A DNA stretch of 64,000 bases from Progne subis subis (taxonomy: Eukaryota; Chordata; Aves; Passeriformes; Hirundinidae), in contig JAKJHU010000083.1 of NCBI GenBank assembly GCA_022316685.1, positions 1,054,001-1,118,000 of the forward strand, given 5' to 3'. This document shows positions 58,040-64,000 of the stretch, piece by piece. The translations under genes and the position numbers were made by a program. The notes beneath the pieces were generated by a model. It was not told the origin of the DNA, did not search any database, and saw only the letters and a program-made list of their open reading frames with translations. How positions within the stretch are numbered: position 1 is the stretch's first letter; each line of letters starts with the position of its first letter.

Positions 58040-58418
58040 TTCCTGCAGGTCTTTAGTGTGTAACTCCAAACTCCACACACAGTGTGAGCTGCTGCTCTCC
58101 CATTCTGGTCACACACAACAATTCCTCTCCAGGCCTGGCAATCAAGGACACCTCACTGCCTCAGGCCTGAGAGATGGAAACAAAAGTGACTTGGGGGCAG
58201 CAAACTTGGGGTGAATGACTTCATTACCTGAAGCTGTAATTAGGAGATGAACCCCCAATGTGCAAATGGACCAAACTGATCAAAGTGTGAAACCCATGAC
58301 CATTGTCCATTTTTGGGTGCAGCCCTTGGGGGGCTTCATCTGCCCCAAATGTACCTGAAGGCCCTTCATTAAATAGAACAGCTTTTTATTCCTTTAATTC
58401 TGTCTGCCCTGTGTTTTT
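58040..58418 (+). mobile_element. Diverged LTR of the same family (copy 3), opposite orientation
   Basis: Read forward it matches the minus-strand sense of copies 1 and 2: the ATGTGCAAATGGACCAAACT block, the TGATCAAAGTGTGAAACCC block, GACCATTGTCCATTTTTGGG, and GTACCTGAAGGCCCTTCATT, which leads to an ATTAAA signal at 58368-58373 followed by a ctttttattcc tail. Upstream parts align only loosely. It shares the GATCA-type centre with copy 2 and lacks the TATA of copy 1. Older or from a related subfamily. Confidence 0.6.
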
Positions 58419-61400
58419 AGGTAGTCCCAAAAAGGCATCAGCCTCTCCAAATTAGGTATATGTGCTCTTGTCCATCTCAGGGTGACACCGTGCAACTGCA
58501 GCTTCCAGAAGGAGTCAGAGAAGTTTTGGTGACAGCTGTGTGTTTTTCCTGATTGTCTGTTTTCCTCAAGGTCACTGGAACTGCTGTAACAGGCATGGGA
58601 AGGGTCTGTTCACTCACTTTAGTTCCACAAATTATTTTTGACTGTGGGAATGTAAGCTCTTTTTTAAATGGCTGTGCTAGAACTTGGGAAGTTTTGTTCT
58701 TGCAAAGAGACAAAAAGCAAGACAAACATAAGGTTATTAAGGAACACATCTGAGGAAGTGTTTTCTGTTCATTTTCAAAGAAGGCAAAACAATAAATCAC
58801 AGGAACATATGTGAACAAAAGTTGTCTTGATTTAAAATGTTAAAAAACCTGCACAGATTTACAAAGGGGAGCACCGGATTGAGACAGGCTGAAGCAAGAG
58901 ATGAGATCTTGTGTTTTAATGCCCAACCTGGCAGAGTTGCTCACTGCCATCAGGAGTGGGCTGGATCTGCATTTTGTGATAGCGTGTGGGTTAGGTGCAT
59001 GCAAATCAGAGACGTGGGCTCTGCTTTGATCAGTTTTGCTTAATTTTCTGAGATAAGCTTGTATTTTTATTTTTTGGGGGTTGTAGTTAAGCATGCAAAG
59101 GATTGACAATTCCTTTTTATTCTGGAGATTGTTGTGGGGGTGCTCTCACTGTAAGAGTTCTGATTTAAAAAAATACAGATTGGGAAATTGCTTAAAGTTG
59201 CTTCTACTACTCAAAGTGTGGTAATTTCAATTCTCTGACGTCTGAATTATTTCAGATGGGTCCACAAAACATAACAAAGAAAACCAAAGCTGTTGCAGGA
59301 AGTGTGAGTTTGCTTCTCTAAGAAATATGTAGGAGCTGATGGATGTGAAAACCTTGGAAACAACTGGATTTGTCTTTTGTTTGCTTGCACATTTTGGGTG
59401 TTACCTCAATGCAGGGGGTTTGATTCAAACAGATTAATTGTGGATATCCCAGTGTTTAAAACTTGTTTTAAAACTTGATATACCCTGAACACACCAAGTC
59501 ACAGATATGACCAATAAAATTACAGGTTAGTAGTATTATGGTTAATAATTTTGGCTATTTTAGGTATGTTCAGCACCAGCGTGGGTCATCGGAGAATTTG
59601 GTAATTCCTTGTTACTGCTTATGCCTGCAGAGGGAGAGATTTAATTTTATTGGTCCATTGGATACCTCCACATCTCTAATGCCAGAACATATTTCTTTGG
59701 GAGTCCTTTATTGTGAAATATTTGTGGACCTGGTGTCAGAGGGAGGGATGTGGCTTTCCAGCACATCTGGGATGACCATTGGTGACGGGTGACACAAAGA
59801 ATTCAAATTATCAAAACCATTTGAGTTTAGAAGTTGGAATCAAAGTAGTAACCAACTGAAATTTTTGTACGTATTTATGTGTTGCCTCTGAAAGGGTTTT
59901 GAGCCCAACAAATCAATAAATGAATGTCCACTGGTAGCAGATAGAGCCTAATAAATGGGAGCAGTCAGTTTATCTTGGTGTTTTGGGGAGTGTATCTCCC
60001 AAGCATCTCAAGATACCTCTTCCAGGAATTCTCTTTTAGGCATTTATTGATACTCTGACAGGGAAAGAACACAGGATAGGATTTCATTTTCAAGTAATCA
60101 CCTTGTAGTCAAAAGCCAGAACATTCTGCATTGGAACACTTTTTGAGAGGTAAAAGCAACAGACAGCAATATATTTTTCAGAAACTTTATTTAGATTGAA
60201 AAAAGGGTGAAAAGGCCAAGCTAAAATATGCCAGATTACTTATGATCTCAGTATCCCTGGAGTAGCTCTTCTTACAAGAACACTTGTTGCTTTTACTCTT
60301 TTAACTTTCAGATCTGCTTGGAATTTAACATCCAAGACAGGTGTCATTCCTGGTGAATGCATAATTAACAGCACTTAAACGAACTTAAACAGAATGTTCT
60401 AATCTCAAATTGTTAATGGTGCCTGTTGGCTGAGGTGTTTGGGTGGAAGTCATTTCACACTCACTCCATCCCCACTTCCAAACCTAGGCCTGGATTCTTG
60501 AAAAGTAGTTCTGAAGCTTGCTGAATGTTTTAGAATTTGGAGAGTTTCCAGTGCCTGTTTTCAAAATCTGTGGGAACATGGGAAATTTGGGTTCATTCCC
60601 CTATTGGTTTTGTTTAATTTGAGAATTGAGCAGAAATCTCAGCTGTCTTGACAATATTCTAACAATTAATCTGCAGAATTATTTTCACAGTTTCTTTTGC
60701 CAGCCATTAATTTTGTGGTGGTTTTAAGCAGTTACTTACTCTACCTTCCCAAATAAACTCATTATTTATCTTGCATGTTATATACAGGGTCAACAAATTA
60801 TCTATTGAAGCTTAATTGCAATACGGTTACCCAGTACTCAGAACACTTAATCACTGAAATATATGTGCATGAAGAAATGCAGATTGTCCCCATGCTACCA
60901 CCATTCAAATGGGACCAATTAATTACCAATTTTTTGCAACAAATCTCTGTAGAGAAAAAAAAACCCAAAACCAACAAAAATCCCCAACAACAAAAAAGTC
61001 ACTAAACCCTTGAAGTGAAAAGAAAAAGAAAATAAAGTTTTAGATTTTAATTTGAGTTGGCACCTGGCATGTAGTTTGCGAGTAAATGGTGGTCCTGTTC
61101 CAAAATGGAAGATTTCACTGGGAACACTCACTGTCAGACTCTCACAAAAATACCTTTTCAACTCAATTGTCTCTGCTTATTCCCATCACCGTGCTGAATA
61201 GATGAGGAGGGAGCTGTTCCCAAAACAGACAAGTAATTTTCTGAAAATAGATTTCAGATCAACACATTTGATTACAAGGAGAAATCAAGCGGAGCTCGTG
61301 CACTTTGTGGAACACAGGTCTATGTTCTCTGCAAGAGCCATGTTTAAAATCAGCAAACAATCATGCTCTGTAGCAGCTGAGACATCCAGATGGTCTCAGT

Positions 61401-61549
61401 TTATCCCTCATTAAAACACACTTCAGTGTTCCAATCTTTACATAAAGATAGGCTTCAATAGCTGTGGCAAGGCCCATATCCTAAAAGAAAGTCACAAGCA
61501 TCGAGGCAGTCAAGGAAAATCTATCTCAAAGCAGCCTTGGTTGTGTCCC
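58419..61549. other. About 3.1 kb without recognised genes
   Basis: Single-copy AT-rich DNA with an A/C-rich tract near 60950-61000. No exon, repeat or RNA gene recognised. Confidence 0.5.
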
Positions 61550-61915
61550 AAGGTCACGGAATCATTAAATCCAGCATGATTTGGGGGGAAAGTCTCATTA
61601 AAGACCATCTAATTGCCGTGGGCAGGGACACCTTCCACTGTCCCAGGCTGCTCCAAGCCCCAATGTCCAACCTGGCCTTGGGCACTGCCAGGGATCCAGG
61701 GGCAGCCACAGCTGCTCTGGGCACCCTGTGCCAGGGCCCGCCAATCCTCACAGGGGGGAATTTCTTCCTAAATTCCAACTGAAATCTGTCCTCTTCCAGC
61801 TTAAGGCCATTTCCCTGTGTCCTGTCGCTTCCAGGCTCTTGTCCCCAGTCCCTCTCCAGCTCTCCTGGAGCCTCTTTAGGCACTGGAAGGGGCTCTGAGA
61901 TCTCCTCAGAGTCTT
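61550..61915 (-). mobile_element. CR1 LINE 3' region
   Basis: The plus strand runs aaggtcacggaatcatt, a GCCGTGGGCAGGGACACCTT block, TCCAAGCCCCAATGTCCAAC, CTCTGGGCACCCTGTGCCAG, a TTAAGGCCATTTCCCTGTGT block, a cccagtccctctccagctctcctgg block, and cctctttaggcactggaagg. This is the antisense of a CR1 3' UTR. Truncated near the end of ORF2. Confidence 0.87.
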
Positions 61916-64000
61916 CTTTTGGCTTTTCTGCAGCTGTTGGGGCTTTGCGATCCTGAGGGGAGCCTTGGAGTTGATGTTACTTGTGTCAGTCCTTGGAAGG
62001 GCAAGCAGCACTGCAGCAGGATGCTGCAAGGGAGGGGGCAGCACTTTGCATTAATTTTGTCCCTACAGACCCAGAGAGGGCTTGGAACAACTTTGTACCT
62101 TCCCTTCTGCCCTTGCAGGGAGGAGGCAGCTGAGGAGGAGCAGCTGGGATCATCTGATCTGTGTGTCAGATGGTCACAGAGTGCCATGAGACTCATCTCC
62201 AGCTTCCCGTCTTTCTTCATTTGCTGGGCAGTTAATGAGGACCCCAATCATGCTGAAATTTGAGTACCTGCTGAAGGGCTTTTCTGGACAGGAGTCTGAG
62301 CATCCTGCAGCTAATTACGTCATTTCATTCACCTGTTGTCTCTTGATGATGGGAGAAAGAGTCACCAAGAAGGATTCAGAACCGGCCAGGCAATTAAAGT
62401 ATTTATTCCTTGTATATTAGTAATTCTTCATTTCTATGCTGCAGCCCTGTGAAATTCTTACAGGAACTTACATTAAGGGATTCTTGGAGAAAATTCCTGT
62501 TTCTTCCCTGTTCTCCTGGGTTTTTTTCCCCATATATGCAGATAACTAATGTAGCTTGAGAGATGCAGAGTAGGAAGATTAATCTCTCTTCCCCCTTGCA
62601 GCTCTTAAAGAAAGTTACAGCTTTATAGCTTCAAAAGAGAACATTTTATTTTTAAGTTGCTATTAATAGTGCAGAAAATTAAAAGCTCATCATGGTTAGG
62701 ATGAGATCCCGATTGAACTTGACAGGGAAGAAGATATTTAATAAAAGTACCAGGCATGAGGATGGCTTTAAAATAAATCTGTGTGTTAATAGCTAAATTA
62801 TGAGGCAACAGTCTGCTGGTCTACTTAAAAATGTGTTTGTAGGAGGATTTTTGGGATGACCCTGTAGCTAATGCATGGTTGTTGGTATGTCCTGTCCTAC
62901 AGCTCGTATTTTTTGGCTAATTGTATGATTTTAAGGTTGGGCAGCAACATTCTACATAGCTGTGATCGCTTTTTATCCATCAATTGATGTCTGCTGCTGT
63001 TTTATCAGCTTATTTTTCTGAGCCACCAGCTAGGATAATGTGCTTGAGGGAAAATTATACCCTACATCAGTGGTTTTGTTACAGCATGTTGTACATTATT
63101 GGTAATTTGAATGCACCCAGATAAAAATAGAAAGGTTAAGTAGTTTTCCAAATGTTGCTTCTCTGAAGCAGAAAGAGAGTAATGTCTGCACTCGTATACG
63201 TTTTTTGAGGGAAGAATGGATTTCTTATATTATTTTCCCTCTGCTAAAATTGATGCTTTCCCTCAAGCTGAATGCAGAGAATGCTCGGCTTTGGAAATTT
63301 CTTTTCCCAACTCGTGGTTTGCTTTTTTTTTTTTTTTTTTTTTCCCCATTCTTCCTGCTGGACGTTTATCTTTAACAAGCCGTTTTTTAGCACTGACGTG
63401 CCAGTTCTGTCTGCATATGCCTGTCCCCACGGTGCCATCCCGTGGGCCAGGTGGTGTGTGCTGGTGCCAGAGAGAGGAGCTGGAGTCCCACAGTGCCCAG
63501 TGCCCTCTGCCCTCCTTCCTTCTGCTTGGGGGCTCTCAAATGTTCCTCATCCCCCTCAGAATGCTGTTGGCGAGGTTTTGGTGAGGGATTCATGCAGGGC
63601 CTGGCTGTGATTTCTACCGAATTGTAGCTCATTGTTTCTGTTCCAAAAGAATGTCGTGATTCTCCGTGGATGACAATAACCTGTAAAAAAAAAAAAAAAA
63701 AAAAAAAAATTTGGTATTTTGATAGGGCTGCCTGATAGCCATCTCCTTGGAATCCTTTGTGCATGCCCTATTTAAAACCTCTGCAGAACATCGCTGTGTG
63801 TCTTTCATCTAATGCCCAGTGAGACTTAAAACCTCCTTTTTGGCTGCTCTCTTTCTTAAGAGTGACCTTGGCTGACAGTCCCCATTGTCCTGTGGGGATG
63901 GATTTTTCCTTCTCCTCCTTCCACAAGGATTTTTCATGCTGCAGACTCACCTCTCCAGCAGCTCTGCTCCTCTTGCCTTACAGGGCAGATCTTCTAAACC
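61916..64000. other. About 2.1 kb without recognised genes
   Basis: Single-copy apart from a T21 run at 63323-63343 and an A25 run at 63685-63709. No exon could be supported. Two acceptor-like sites near 62081 and 62118 have no donor partners. Confidence 0.5.

Noticed and set aside
1..64000. tRNA, rRNA, snRNA, CRISPR or microbial gene clusters
   Set aside because: None of their signatures were seen on either strand by eye. A covariance-model search was not possible.

Overview
This window looks like vertebrate nuclear DNA, almost certainly avian and probably from a songbird. The main evidence is a set of 5'-truncated CR1 LINE fragments in both orientations, several ending in the TTCTATG-type tail typical of bird CR1s. 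Other evidence is a set of related short LTRs, sparse interspersed repeats and long mononucleotide runs. Nothing is bacterial, plasmid-like or viral-genome-like. No CRISPR array, operon, tRNA or rRNA gene was seen.

No complete protein-coding gene could be recognised. The window reads as intergenic or intronic DNA around one GC-rich, CpG-rich block at about 12.6-14.7 kb that has the hallmarks of a promoter region. The block contains plus-strand splice-donor-like sites at 13329, 13545 and 14599, with another at 16682 after a further GC-rich stretch. A minus-strand ORF with a good start context lies at 12929-12561. Exon-like candidates outside it are a 48-nt open segment at 22026-22073 with strong acceptor and donor, a possible terminal exon at 10204-10365 (+), and a CpG-bearing open segment at 28290-28120 (-). 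None matches a protein I can name, and all need transcript or conservation data.

Layout: 1-12 kb is mostly single-copy DNA with two ancient MIR-like fragments (1.1 and 9.3 kb), two CR1 ends and a 69-bp minisatellite at 6.7-7.0 kb. 12.5-17 kb is the CpG-rich candidate promoter zone, crowded with A/T/C homopolymers. 17.5-18.3 kb holds a minus-strand CR1 that still encodes a recognisable end of the CR1 ORF2 protein. 18.3-25.6 kb is mostly unique. 25.6-26.0 kb is a solo LTR, with a second same-orientation copy at 51.8-52.2 kb and a diverged opposite-orientation relative at 58.0-58.4 kb. 28.4-28.9 kb is a plus-strand CR1. 35.7-36.0 kb is a 217-bp pyrimidine tract abutting another CR1. 42-47 kb holds two short CR1 ends, a locally duplicated block (44.6 and 46.8 kb) and a 450-bp minisatellite with 155-bp higher-order periodicity. 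53.5-62 kb holds three more CR1s and a 20-bp minisatellite.

Most long ORFs are explained by low complexity, minisatellites, CR1 or GC-rich chance frames. I found no clear evidence of a new biological system. The best leads are the CpG-block transcription-start candidates and the LTR family.
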